From: Bacteroidia bacterium
GTDB taxonomy: Bacteria > Bacteroidota > Bacteroidia > NS11-12g > UBA955
Direction: 5' to 3'
Assembly: GCA_023228875.1 (NCBI GenBank)
Contig: JALOAG010000004.1
Coordinates: 57,501 to 121,500, forward strand
Length of the DNA stretch: 64,000 nucleotides
Part shown: positions 38,729 through 47,421 of the stretch, in pieces
Numbering within the stretch: position 1 is the stretch's first letter
How the letters are laid out: each line of letters opens with the position of its first letter
Notes under the pieces: model-generated
The model's database searches: none
What the model saw: only the letters and a program-made list of their open reading frames with translations
Told to the model about the DNA's origin: nothing
Position numbers and translations under genes: made by a program

Positions 38729-40083
38729 TGGAGTTGGACGTGCTGCACGCTATTAGCCCTATTGATGGCAGATATAGAAATAAATGTGCTCAACTTGCAC
38801 AGTATTTCTCTGAGTTCGCTTTAATCAAATATAGGGTTAGAGTTGAAATTGAATATTTTATTGCACTTTCTGATTTTATTCCGGAACATTTCAATGCTAA
38901 AATTTCTGAATCCCAAAGACAGTTTTTGAGAAATATCTATTCTCAGTTTTCTGATGCAGATGCTAATGCTGTCAAAGAAATTGAAAAGACAACCAATCAC
39001 GATGTAAAAGCAGTTGAATATTTCATTAAAAATAAGATTGCCGGAACTGAATTAGAGAATCTTAAAGAGTGGATTCACTTTGGACTTACTTCGCAAGATG
39101 TCAATAACACTGCAATTCCACTTTCTACTAAAGAAGCTTGGGGAAATGTAGTATTGCCTGAAATGCTCACTTTGGTTCAACGATTGGAGGAGTTGGCGCA
39201 AGAATGGTCGAACATTCCAATGCTTGCAAAAACACATGGACAGCCGGCTTCACCCACTATGTTGGGAAAAGAAATCAAGGTATTTGTAGAAAGAGTTAAG
39301 TCGCAAATAGCGCAAGCGAAGGCAATTCCTTTTTCGGCTAAGTTTGGAGGAGCAACCGGAAACTTGAATGCACATTTTGTTACTTTTCCCGATAAGGATT
39401 GGATAGCTTTTGCAACAGATTTTACAGAGAATAAACTTGGGTTGAGTCGTACTCCTTATACGACACAAATTGAGCCCTATGATAATTCGGCTGCATTTTT
39501 TGATGCAAACAAGAGGATTAATAATGTTTTGATGGATTTGTGCCGTGATGTTTGGACTTATATTTCGATGCACTATTTTACACAAAAAATCAAAAAAGGC
39601 GAAGTCGGGTCAAGTGCTATGCCTCACAAAGTGAATCCAATTGATTTTGAAAATGCCGAAGGAAATTTGGGTATAGCCAATGCGTTGTTGGAACATTTTG
39701 CTGCAAAACTCCCGATTAGCCGTTTGCAAAGAGATTTGACCGATTCCACTGTGTTGAGAAATGTAGGTGTACCGTTGTCGCATGGCTTGATAGCTTATCA
39801 ATCAATTCGCAAAGGATTGGATAAATTACAACTCAACAAAGCTGCTATTGATCAAGATTTGGAAGATAACCTTGTGGTAGTTGCTGAAGCAATTCAAAAT
39901 ATTTTGAGGGTAATGGCTTATCCAAATCCTTATGAAACACTCAAGGAATTGACTCGAAACAACGAAAAATTAACACGAGAAAGGCTGAATGATTTTATTG
40001 ATGGATTAAATGTGAACCAGGAAACCAAGAACAGGTTAAAATCCATCACACCTTTTAACTATACAGGTAAAACAGAGTTGTAG
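38728..40083 (+). CDS. purB: Adenylosuccinate lyase
   Basis: This 451-residue member of the fumarase/aspartase superfamily acts twice in purine synthesis, cleaving SAICAR to AICAR and adenylosuccinate to AMP. The N-terminus LHAISPIDGRYRNKC is typical of the long PurB type. THGQPASPTMLGKE holds the conserved His, and the superfamily signature is GSSAMPHKVNPIDFENAEGN near residues 292-311, with the flexible catalytic Ser loop. TKEAW and NNTAIPLS agree. It follows fabI with a 1-bp overlap and converges on an aminotransferase gene 26 bp away. Confidence 0.96.
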   Translation: MELDVLHAISPIDGRYRNKCAQLAQYFSEFALIKYRVRVEIEYFIALSDFIPEHFNAKISESQRQFLRNIYSQFSDADANAVKEIEKTTNHDVKAVEYFIKNKIAGTELENLKEWIHFGLTSQDVNNTAIPLSTKEAWGNVVLPEMLTLVQRLEELAQEWSNIPMLAKTHGQPASPTMLGKEIKVFVERVKSQIAQAKAIPFSAKFGGATGNLNAHFVTFPDKDWIAFATDFTENKLGLSRTPYTTQIEPYDNSAAFFDANKRINNVLMDLCRDVWTYISMHYFTQKIKKGEVGSSAMPHKVNPIDFENAEGNLGIANALLEHFAAKLPISRLQRDLTDSTVLRNVGVPLSHGLIAYQSIRKGLDKLQLNKAAIDQDLEDNLVVVAEAIQNILRVMAYPNPYETLKELTRNNEKLTRERLNDFIDGLNVNQETKNRLKSITPFNYTGKTEL

Positions 40084-40109
40084 CAATTGCTTGCCATTTA
40101 GTGGGGCTC

Positions 40110-41300
40110 TCAATCCTGATAGACTTTCAAAGCCTCTTCTAAGCAGTCCATTGCTGCGTTGATACTGGCTTCGTTCAGAACGTAAGCCAATCGAACTTCA
40201 GATTGTCCTAACCCAGGAGTAGAATAAAATCCACTGGCAGGAGCCATCATCAGCGTTGCCCCTTTGTAACTAAAGGAAGAAAGTAGCCATTGACAAAAAT
40301 CTTCACTGCTTTTTACCGGTAATTTTGCGATTATATAAAAAGCTCCTTTTGGATTTGGACAAACCACATTAGGCATGGCTTGTAAACGTTTTACTAAAAT
40401 ATTTCTGCGGTTTTTGTATTCTTCTAACACTTCATCAAAGTAATCATCCGGCAGGCTGCACGCAGCTTCTCCCAATATTTGTGCAAGTGTTGGAGGAGAT
40501 AGTCTTGCTTGGGCAAATTTTAATGCAGTTTGCAATACTTCTTGATTATGGGTTACCAATGCGCCAATTCTGGCACCGCATGCACTATATCTTTTTGAAA
40601 TGGTATCCAATAAAATCGCGTGCTTCTCTAAACCTTCTAAACTCATTACCGAAGTGTGTTGCGCACCGTCATAACAAAATTCGCGGTATGCTTCATCGCT
40701 GAATAAAAACAAATCGTGTTTAAGACATAAATCGCGTAATGTTTTTAATTCTTCTATACTGTATAAATACCCGGTAGGATTATTAGGGTTGCAAATCATG
40801 ATCGCTTTGGTGTTTGAAGAAATTGAATGTTCAAACTCTTCAATCTTGGGTAGTGCAAAACCATCTTCAATGTTTGACTTGATAGGAACAACCTTAACTC
40901 CTGCAACCTTTGCAAAACCGTTATAATTTGCATAAAATGGTTCCGGAATAATGATTTCGTCACCGGGGTTCAGACAGCTAAGCATTGCAAAAGAAATGGC
41001 TTCTGACCCTCCTGTGGTTATAATAATTTCATCTGGTGTAACTCTGATGTCATTCTTGTTGTAATATTTGGCAAGAGCTTCTCTATAACTCTGAAATCCT
41101 TCACTTGGGCTATATGCAAGCACTTTCAAATCAGTGTGCTTAACACTATCGAGTATTGCTTGAGGAGTTTCAATGTCAGGTTGCCCTATGTTTAAATGAT
41201 ACACTGTAATTCCTTTTGCTTTTGCTGCATTAGCATAAGGGGTTAATTTTCTGATAGGAGATGGCGGCATTTCTAAACCGCGTTGGGATATCTTTGGCAT
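40110..41300 (-). CDS. Class I/II pyridoxal-phosphate aminotransferase (aspartate aminotransferase-like)
   Basis: This 396-residue enzyme has the fold-type I pattern: VYHLNIGQPDIETP near residue 35, the phosphate-binding ITTGGSEAISFAM, ICNPNNPTGY for substrate and cofactor ring, and SDEAYREFCYDG. The Schiff-base Lys is in DTISKRYSACGARIG. The sequence fits aspartate/alanine-type aminotransferases, but the donor cannot be fixed by eye. A -7 element, TAATTTTG (41306-41313, minus strand), ends 5 bp before the ATG. The gene is convergent with purB and divergent from comB. Confidence 0.9.
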   Translation of the reverse strand: MPKISQRGLEMPPSPIRKLTPYANAAKAKGITVYHLNIGQPDIETPQAILDSVKHTDLKVLAYSPSEGFQSYREALAKYYNKNDIRVTPDEIIITTGGSEAISFAMLSCLNPGDEIIIPEPFYANYNGFAKVAGVKVVPIKSNIEDGFALPKIEEFEHSISSNTKAIMICNPNNPTGYLYSIEELKTLRDLCLKHDLFLFSDEAYREFCYDGAQHTSVMSLEGLEKHAILLDTISKRYSACGARIGALVTHNQEVLQTALKFAQARLSPPTLAQILGEAACSLPDDYFDEVLEEYKNRRNILVKRLQAMPNVVCPNPKGAFYIIAKLPVKSSEDFCQWLLSSFSYKGATLMMAPASGFYSTPGLGQSEVRLAYVLNEASINAAMDCLEEALKVYQD

Positions 41301-41442
41301 AGCCGCAAAATTAGAAAAGTCAAGGTAATGAAGAGGGTGTTTGAATAATTAATTTTAGATTGTTCAACTCCTCAGGGTCTGTTGAATTTTGTTATATGGT
41401 TACCTTCTGTTCATATCTTATTTTAGGATAATATTGCACCGC

Positions 41443-42168
41443 ATGTCAAAAAAATTAGAGGTGGTTTTAACACCTGCACTTGCCGGTCAATTTGGTTTTG
41501 AAGATAAAGCGGTTGTGATAATAGATGTGTTAAGAGCCACATCTACCATTGCAATTGCACTTGATAAAGGATTTAAGCAGGTGCTTACAAGTAAAGAAGT
41601 TGACAAAGCGTTGAGTTTAAAAGATGCAGATTCTTTGGTTGCCGGTGAGCGCAATGGTGACAAGGTACAGGGAGCGGATGTGGGGAATTCTCCGGTCGAA
41701 ATTCAGAATCTTACAAGTATCAAAGAGAAATTTGTGTTAACAAGCACCAATGGGACTAAATGTGTTGAGAAAGCTGTGTTGCAAAATGCAAAAGTAGTGC
41801 TCTGTGGTGCATTGGTCAATGTGCAAGCCCTTGCAGATTTTTTAAATCAAAGTCAATTTGATATTGTACTTTTTTGTGCAGGTTGGAAAGACAACGAAAA
41901 CATTGAGGATACTTATATGGCAGGGAGTCTTATTGATAAATTACAGGATGTCAGCCTTCAGAATGATGCTGCATTTATTGCCCAAACTGTCTATCAAAGC
42001 AATAAACACTTAGCCAATCAATTTTTAGGAAGTGCCAATCACTATCAAAGATTGAAAAATAAGGGCAACCATGCAGATCTTGCACTATGTATTCAGGAAT
42101 CTATTTCAGAATCAGTACCTTGTTTGCAGTCTTTTGACGAAGGAGTGGCAGTATTTACAAAAATCTGA
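41443..42168 (+). CDS. comB: 2-phosphosulfolactate phosphatase ComB-like protein
   Basis: The start is the ATG at 41443 (MSKKLEVVLTPAL); the upstream in-frame start at 41389 adds a non-conserved stretch. The 241-residue product shows the ComB pattern: VVIIDVLRATSTIAIALDKG, LVAGERNGDKVQGADVGNSP, TSTNGTKCVEKA and LFCAGWKDNENIEDTYMAG. In methanogens ComB dephosphorylates phosphosulfolactate in coenzyme M synthesis. Many bacteria without coenzyme M carry homologues, so the true substrate here is open. yraN follows about 30 bp later. Confidence 0.87.
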   Translation: MSKKLEVVLTPALAGQFGFEDKAVVIIDVLRATSTIAIALDKGFKQVLTSKEVDKALSLKDADSLVAGERNGDKVQGADVGNSPVEIQNLTSIKEKFVLTSTNGTKCVEKAVLQNAKVVLCGALVNVQALADFLNQSQFDIVLFCAGWKDNENIEDTYMAGSLIDKLQDVSLQNDAAFIAQTVYQSNKHLANQFLGSANHYQRLKNKGNHADLALCIQESISESVPCLQSFDEGVAVFTKI

Positions 42169-42199
42169 TTGTGCCAATATTTTGGTTTATTTTGCAAAA

Positions 42200-42568
42200 G
42201 TGAAAACACCTAATCAGCAAACAGGTCAAGAAGGAGAAGCGGTTGCACTGGATTTTCTGTTGAAACAAGGATATCTTTTGTTGCATAAAAATTGGAGACA
42301 CAGTCATCATGAAGTGGACTTAATCATGAGCAAGGATGAGGTACTTGTGTTTGTGGAGGTGAAGACTCGTATGTCCAATACATTTGGGTTTCCTGAAAAT
42401 GCGGTTACAGCTCAAAAACAAAAAACATTGGCAAAGGCAGCAGCAGCTTATTTAGAAAAATTTGCACCGGACAAGAGTCTGCGTTTTGATATAGTTTCTG
42501 TTACTCGTGTACCCAATAACTGGGAAATTGAGCATTTTGAAGATGCTTTTTTTATTTATGATTTATGA
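42200..42568 (+). CDS. yraN: UPF0102 / YraN family endonuclease-like protein
   Basis: Taking the GTG at 42200 as start gives 122 residues, the usual size. The open frame continues upstream to 42071 but would overlap comB with a non-conserved sequence, so it is rejected. Family motifs are TGQEGEAVALDFLLKQGY, NWRHSHHEVDLIM and VFVEVKTRMSNTFG, the E-x-D...E-V-K pattern of the restriction-endonuclease-like fold. Function in the cell is poorly defined. No better start codon is visible between comB and the conserved TGQEGE region, apart from a TTG at 42182. Confidence 0.9.
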   Translation: MKTPNQQTGQEGEAVALDFLLKQGYLLLHKNWRHSHHEVDLIMSKDEVLVFVEVKTRMSNTFGFPENAVTAQKQKTLAKAAAAYLEKFAPDKSLRFDIVSVTRVPNNWEIEHFEDAFFIYDL

Positions 42569-42643
42569 AAGTGATTTTCAGCATTACATCGTTTGAGTTT
42601 GCGCTAACTTGAGTAACTTGCACCCCAATATTTCAAGCCTGTC

Positions 42644-44704
42644 ATGATAACCAAACAACTGCTCGATCCTCAAAGTATTGTGATAGTTGGAGCGTCCAAC
42701 GATTCATCCAAACCGGGAGGGAAAGTGCTGCAAAATATCATTAAACATGGCTATAAAGGAAAACTCTATGCAGTAAATCCAAAGGAAAGTTCAATACAAG
42801 GTGTACCTTGCTTTGCAACTGTAGAAGCCTTGCCGGAAGTTGAGTTAGCAATCATTGCAGTAGCCGCAAATTATGTTGAAGCAGCAATGGAAGTGCTTGC
42901 CAACCAAAAGAATTGCAAAGCATTCATTTTGTTTTCAGCTGGTTTTAGCGAAACCGGCAAAGAGGGGAAGGAGTTGGAGCAACGCTGTGCAGCCATTGCA
43001 ACCCAAGCCGGAGCAAGTTTAATCGGTCCTAACTGTATTGGGGTAATAACCGGAAACTACAAAGGTGTATTTGCCGGACCAATACCGGAATACGACCCGA
43101 TGGGTTGCGACTGTGTATCTGCATCAGGAGCTACAATGGTATATATTCTGGAAGTAGCAATTCCACGCGGATTAAAGTTCAGAAATATTTATTCGATTGG
43201 CAACAGTGCTCAAATTGGTGTAGAAGATGTCCTTGAATATTGGGATAAGACTTTTGACCCTCAAACTAGTTCGAGGATTAAGTTGCTCTATATGGAGCAA
43301 ATTGCAGATCCAAGCCGTTTTTTGAAACACGCACGTTCGCTTACTCTCAAAGGGTGCAGGATTGCAGCAATCAAAGCAGGTTCAACAGAAGCCGGCTCGC
43401 GAGCTGTGTCTTCTCATACCGGTGCTTTGGCGGGATCTAATAATGCAGTCAATGCATTGTTCAGAAAGGCAGGGGTCATACGTTGTTACAGCAGGGTTGA
43501 GTTGGTCTATGTTGCCGCAATTTTTACAATTACAAAATTGGTGGGCAATCGTATTGCCATTATTACCCATGCCGGTGGACCCGGAGTGATGCTGACAGAT
43601 GTTTTAACCAGAAATGGTATGGCTGTTCCTCACATCAGCGGGCCTTATGCAGAAGAACTGCTTGCACAATTACACCCGGGTTCTTCTGTTGCAAACCCGA
43701 TAGATTTTTTAGCTACCGGAACTGCGCAACAGTTGAGTGTGATATTAGATTACGTTGAAAATAAGTTTGATGAAATTGATGGCGCAGTGGTTGTGTTTGG
43801 CACCACGGGCATGTGGAGAGTGGATGATGTGTATGAGGTGTTGCATGAAAAAATGAAGACTTCTAAAAAACCGATTTTCCCGATTCTGCCCTCTGTGATG
43901 CAGGCTTCAGAAGAAGTGAGCCATTTTCACTCTATGGGTCATGTCAATTTCTTGGATGAAACCAGTTTTGGATATGTTCTTTCAAGGGTAATCAGAACTC
44001 CAAGTCCTTATCCGGAGCCAATTTTGCCAAAAATTGAAAATGCACGAGTGAGAGAAGTGATTACAAATGCAGAGAATGGGTTTCTACATGCGGATACAGT
44101 TTTTGAACTCTTTGATGCTGTTGGAATCACCAGAGTGCAACAGTTGACTTCAAACGAATTGGATGAAGTTGTATCAGCCGCTGAAAAGATCGGTTTCCCA
44201 TTAGTGATGAAAGTGTCCGGTCCTGTTCACAAATCTGATATTGGAGGTGTAGTGATAGGACTCAAAAGCATTGAGGAAGTCAAAGAAACATTTCACAGAC
44301 TCATGCAGATTGATGGTGCGGAAGGTGTGATTGTGCAACAACAGCTTCAGGGCACTGAAATATACATGGGAGCAAAGCGTGAACCATCTTTCGGACACCA
44401 GATTTTAGTAGGACTTGGAGGTGTTTTTGTGGAGATATTTAAAGATGTAGCAACAGGGCTTTCTCCATTGAGCAAAGAAGAAGCACAGGCGATGCTCAAA
44501 CATTTAAAATCTTATCCCATTATCAAAGGAGCACGGGGTAAAGAGGGTGTCAATGAAGAGTTGATTTTGGATACAATGTTGCGTTTGTCTGCACTTGTTG
44601 AAGCAGCCCCTGAAATAAGCGAAATGGATATTAATCCGTTGCTGGGTAATTCTAATCAGCTTGTTGCTGTTGATGCAAGAATTTGCCTTGACTTTAGTAT
44701 GTAA
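42644..44704 (+). CDS. ADP-forming acyl-CoA synthetase, fused CoA-binding and ATP-grasp subunits
   Basis: This 686-residue protein joins the alpha and beta parts of the NDP-forming acetyl/acyl-CoA synthetase family. The N-terminal CoA-binding Rossmann domain has SIVIVGASNDSSKPGGKVLQ and GPNCIGVI. The succinyl-CoA-synthetase-like domains contain SSHTGALAGSNNA with the likely phospho-His, and ITHAGGPGVMLTD. The ATP-grasp domain (about 475-686) shows GFPLVMKVSGPVHKSDIGGV and SEMDINPLL. Such enzymes make ATP from acyl-CoA, ADP and phosphate, or run in reverse. Lysine acetyltransferase fusions of this family carry an extra GNAT domain, which is absent here. Acetyl-CoA is likely but not proven as substrate. 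Confidence 0.88.
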   Translation: MITKQLLDPQSIVIVGASNDSSKPGGKVLQNIIKHGYKGKLYAVNPKESSIQGVPCFATVEALPEVELAIIAVAANYVEAAMEVLANQKNCKAFILFSAGFSETGKEGKELEQRCAAIATQAGASLIGPNCIGVITGNYKGVFAGPIPEYDPMGCDCVSASGATMVYILEVAIPRGLKFRNIYSIGNSAQIGVEDVLEYWDKTFDPQTSSRIKLLYMEQIADPSRFLKHARSLTLKGCRIAAIKAGSTEAGSRAVSSHTGALAGSNNAVNALFRKAGVIRCYSRVELVYVAAIFTITKLVGNRIAIITHAGGPGVMLTDVLTRNGMAVPHISGPYAEELLAQLHPGSSVANPIDFLATGTAQQLSVILDYVENKFDEIDGAVVVFGTTGMWRVDDVYEVLHEKMKTSKKPIFPILPSVMQASEEVSHFHSMGHVNFLDETSFGYVLSRVIRTPSPYPEPILPKIENARVREVITNAENGFLHADTVFELFDAVGITRVQQLTSNELDEVVSAAEKIGFPLVMKVSGPVHKSDIGGVVIGLKSIEEVKETFHRLMQIDGAEGVIVQQQLQGTEIYMGAKREPSFGHQILVGLGGVFVEIFKDVATGLSPLSKEEAQAMLKHLKSYPIIKGARGKEGVNEELILDTMLRLSALVEAAPEISEMDINPLLGNSNQLVAVDARICLDFSM

Positions 44705-44713
44705 AATTAAATT

Positions 44714-45937
44714 TTATATCCTGCTCGCAATTGTTTCTGCGGCAATAGATCCACAAGTCCAAGCAGCTTGAAAGTTAAATCCGCCAGTAATGCCATCTAT
44801 ATCAATCACTTCTCCTGCAAAGAATAAATTTGGGTGAAGTTTGCTTTCCATTGTTCTGAAATCTATTTCTTTTCTGCTGATACCACCACATGTTACAAAC
44901 TCATCTTTGTAAGTAGTTTTTCCGTTTGCTTCAAATTGTGATTTGTGTAATTGATGTGCGAGGTCTTGCAATTTGTTGTTTTGACAATCTGCCCATTTCT
45001 CATCGCTTCTCAACCCGGAGTTGTTTAACAAGTACTCCCATAGCCGTTGTGGTATTGATTCAAATGGTTTCTTTTTTACATTCGCTTTTCCAGACTTCTG
45101 TTGTTTGAGACTGGCAAAAATCTCATCTGCTGTCAAATGGGGTAAAAAATCCACCTCAATATCATACCGATAACCTACATCATGGAGTTTGCGTGCCGCA
45201 AATGCAGAAAGCTTTAATACAGCAGGTCCGCTCAATCCCCAATGGGTGATTAAAAAGGGTCCTCTAAATCTTTCATTATGTTCCGGCAAGGTGATTTCTA
45301 CATCTATTACCGAGACCCCGGATAATGCACAGATTGGATGTTTGGGTAGGTTAAATGTAAACAAAGATGGGACAGGGTTTTCAATCTTATGATGTAGTGG
45401 GGCTAAGTAATGAAAGTGTTCTTTTTTTGTATGTCCTCCGGTGGCGATTAGTAAGGTCTTACAAGCTACTTTTTCGTCCCGGTCTAAATGCAAAGTAAAC
45501 CCGTCCTGTTGAGGTTCTATGGATTCAACTTTTGTTTGGGTGCTGATTTCAATTCCTAATCTGTCAATTTCATTTAAAAAACAGTTAATTATGGTTTGTG
45601 ACGAGTCTGAGATGGGAAACATTCTTAAATCTGCTTCGGCTTTCAGTTGGACTCCCTTTGCTTCAAACCATTGAATGGTATCTGTAGGGTTGAACCGGTA
45701 AAAACATCCCAATAATTCTTTACTTCCTCGGGGATAGTTAGCCGCTAATTCTTTATTGTCAAAACAAGCGTTGGTTACATTGCACCTGCTACCTCCTGAA
45801 ATTTCGACTTTAGCTAGCAGTTTTGAGGTTTTTTCAAGAATCAACACCGATGAATTCGGTTTCAATTCTGCTACTTTAATTGCAGCAAAAAATCCGGCAG
45901 CACCACCACCTACAACAATTGTATCATAAACCAGCAC
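44714..45937 (-). CDS. BaiN/HI0933-family FAD-dependent oxidoreductase
   Basis: This 407-residue flavoprotein starts at a GTG with the FAD-binding VYDTIVVGGGAAGFFAAIK. Family marks are KVEISGGSRCNVTNAC, LLIATGGHTKKEHF, THWGLSGPAVLKLSAFAARK, TCGGISRKEID and GEVIDIDGITGGFNFQAAWT (C-terminal FAD motif). HI0933-like proteins are widespread with unclear substrates; BaiN acts on bile acids in gut clostridia, which cannot be assumed here. A -7 element, TAACTTTG (45942-45949, minus strand), ends 4 bp before the GTG, so the transcript may be nearly leaderless. Confidence 0.88.
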   Translation of the reverse strand: MLVYDTIVVGGGAAGFFAAIKVAELKPNSSVLILEKTSKLLAKVEISGGSRCNVTNACFDNKELAANYPRGSKELLGCFYRFNPTDTIQWFEAKGVQLKAEADLRMFPISDSSQTIINCFLNEIDRLGIEISTQTKVESIEPQQDGFTLHLDRDEKVACKTLLIATGGHTKKEHFHYLAPLHHKIENPVPSLFTFNLPKHPICALSGVSVIDVEITLPEHNERFRGPFLITHWGLSGPAVLKLSAFAARKLHDVGYRYDIEVDFLPHLTADEIFASLKQQKSGKANVKKKPFESIPQRLWEYLLNNSGLRSDEKWADCQNNKLQDLAHQLHKSQFEANGKTTYKDEFVTCGGISRKEIDFRTMESKLHPNLFFAGEVIDIDGITGGFNFQAAWTCGSIAAETIASRI

Positions 45938-45983
45938 GTGGCAAAGTTATTTTTTTTATTAAGTGGCGCAGTAATGGAATTAT

Positions 45984-47393
45984 TTATCTCCATCCGCCAC
46001 CCAAAGATGTGTAAAGATTGACCACTGCATTCAACTGTCCTAATTTAGCATTGATAACATTGAGTTCGGAGGAGAGAACGTTTTGCTGTGCGGTCAACAC
46101 TTCCAAATAGGTTGCAAGTCCGTTTTGCAATAGTTGGTTCGAAATAGTAAACGCAATTTGATTTGCTTCAAATTTGCTTTGTTCAAGTGCAATCGCTTCT
46201 GTCTGAGTCCGGTAGTCAATCAATGCGTTGGAAACATCCACACCTGCACTAAGAATGGCATATTGATAACCCAACACGGCTTTTTGTTGTTGAGTCTGCG
46301 CAACTTCATAGGCGGTCTTGATTTGTCTGCGATTAAAGATTGGTTGTGTAATACCCGCAGCAAGATTTGCAAATAGTGAACTTGCACTGAACCATTTTTC
46401 TAATTCCATGCTTTGGCTACCACCTGAAGCCGTGATCATAAAGGATGGATAAAAATTTGTTCTTGCAAGGTTACTCAACTCAAAGGTTTGCATGAAGAAA
46501 TATTCTGCTTGCAATACATCCGGTCTGTTTGCTAAGAGTTGGGCAGGAATACCAATGCTCAAAGGAGAATTAAACACTTGTGTTTCAATTGTGTTGCGGG
46601 TAATTGTGTGAGGTTGTTCGTTGAGTAGTAGGCAGAAGGTGTTTTCAAGATATTTTTCTTGTTTTTGAAGATTCAACAAAATGATTTTCGCTTCATACAA
46701 TTGAGATTCTGATTGCTTTACGGCAACCTCAGTGAGTTGACCTGCATTTTTGAGTGCTATTGTAGTCTCCAAACTGCTGTCACGTGTGCTTACACTGCGT
46801 TGGGCAATTTCAATCTGTGCGCTGATTGCCACCAATTGATAATATGTCTTAGCTACTGCTGCAATCAATCCGGTTTTTACTGCCTTGTGCGCTTCGATAC
46901 TTTGCAGGTATTGTGCATAAGTGGCGCGTTGTTGGCTCTTGATTTTGCCCCATATATCAGCCTCCCATGCTGCACTTGCTCCCAACTGAAATTGGTTAAA
47001 AGTTAAAGCCCCAAATCGGCTGTTGCCGGAGGTTTTTGAAAATGTATAACCTAAGTCTGTGGAAAGAGAAGGGAGAAAGCCTGATTTGCTTTGTTTTACA
47101 TAGGATTCTGCTGCTTCTATATTTTGAATTGCAATTCTAATGTCTATGTTGTTGTCAAGAGCGTTTTGTATATACCCTTGCAGCAAATTATCCGTAAAGA
47201 AGTTTTTCCAAGATATACTTGCAATAGAGTTGGTGTCCAATCCGTCAAATGCGTTGTCATGGATAAAGTCTGTTCTGTACAGGTTGTCTGTTTTTGCTGT
47301 TGGTTTCTCATATTTTTTGATTGCCAAACAAGAAGATAATAACAATACTAAACCTATGGAGAGGACTAATGACAAGTGCTGTTGTTTTTTCAT
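45984..47393 (-). CDS. RND efflux outer-membrane factor, TolC/OprM (NodT) lipoprotein
   Basis: The ATG at 47393 (MKKQQHLSLVL) gives a lipoprotein signal ending LLLSSC; upstream starts overlap the pump gene. The 469-residue product has two repeats of the outer-membrane efflux protein domain with long helices (AYEVAQTQQQKAVLGYQYAILSAGVDVSNAL) and the typical IPAQLLANRPDVLQAEYFF and GITQPIFNRRQIK motifs. Trimers form the outer-membrane exit duct for the RND pump. It is the last gene of the operon, 28 bp after the pump stop codon. Confidence 0.93.
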   Translation of the reverse strand: MKKQQHLSLVLSIGLVLLLSSCLAIKKYEKPTAKTDNLYRTDFIHDNAFDGLDTNSIASISWKNFFTDNLLQGYIQNALDNNIDIRIAIQNIEAAESYVKQSKSGFLPSLSTDLGYTFSKTSGNSRFGALTFNQFQLGASAAWEADIWGKIKSQQRATYAQYLQSIEAHKAVKTGLIAAVAKTYYQLVAISAQIEIAQRSVSTRDSSLETTIALKNAGQLTEVAVKQSESQLYEAKIILLNLQKQEKYLENTFCLLLNEQPHTITRNTIETQVFNSPLSIGIPAQLLANRPDVLQAEYFFMQTFELSNLARTNFYPSFMITASGGSQSMELEKWFSASSLFANLAAGITQPIFNRRQIKTAYEVAQTQQQKAVLGYQYAILSAGVDVSNALIDYRTQTEAIALEQSKFEANQIAFTISNQLLQNGLATYLEVLTAQQNVLSSELNVINAKLGQLNAVVNLYTSLGGGWR

Positions 47394-47421
47394 TATTTGC
47401 ATTGCTGATTCACGTTTTACT

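Noticed and set aside
41443..42168. ComB as evidence for coenzyme M synthesis
   Set aside because: No other coenzyme M genes are nearby, and ComB homologues are common in bacteria that lack the cofactor.
42071..42199. N-terminal extension of yraN overlapping comB
   Set aside because: The added residues are not YraN-like and come from the comB coding region in another frame; GTG 42200 gives the usual protein length.
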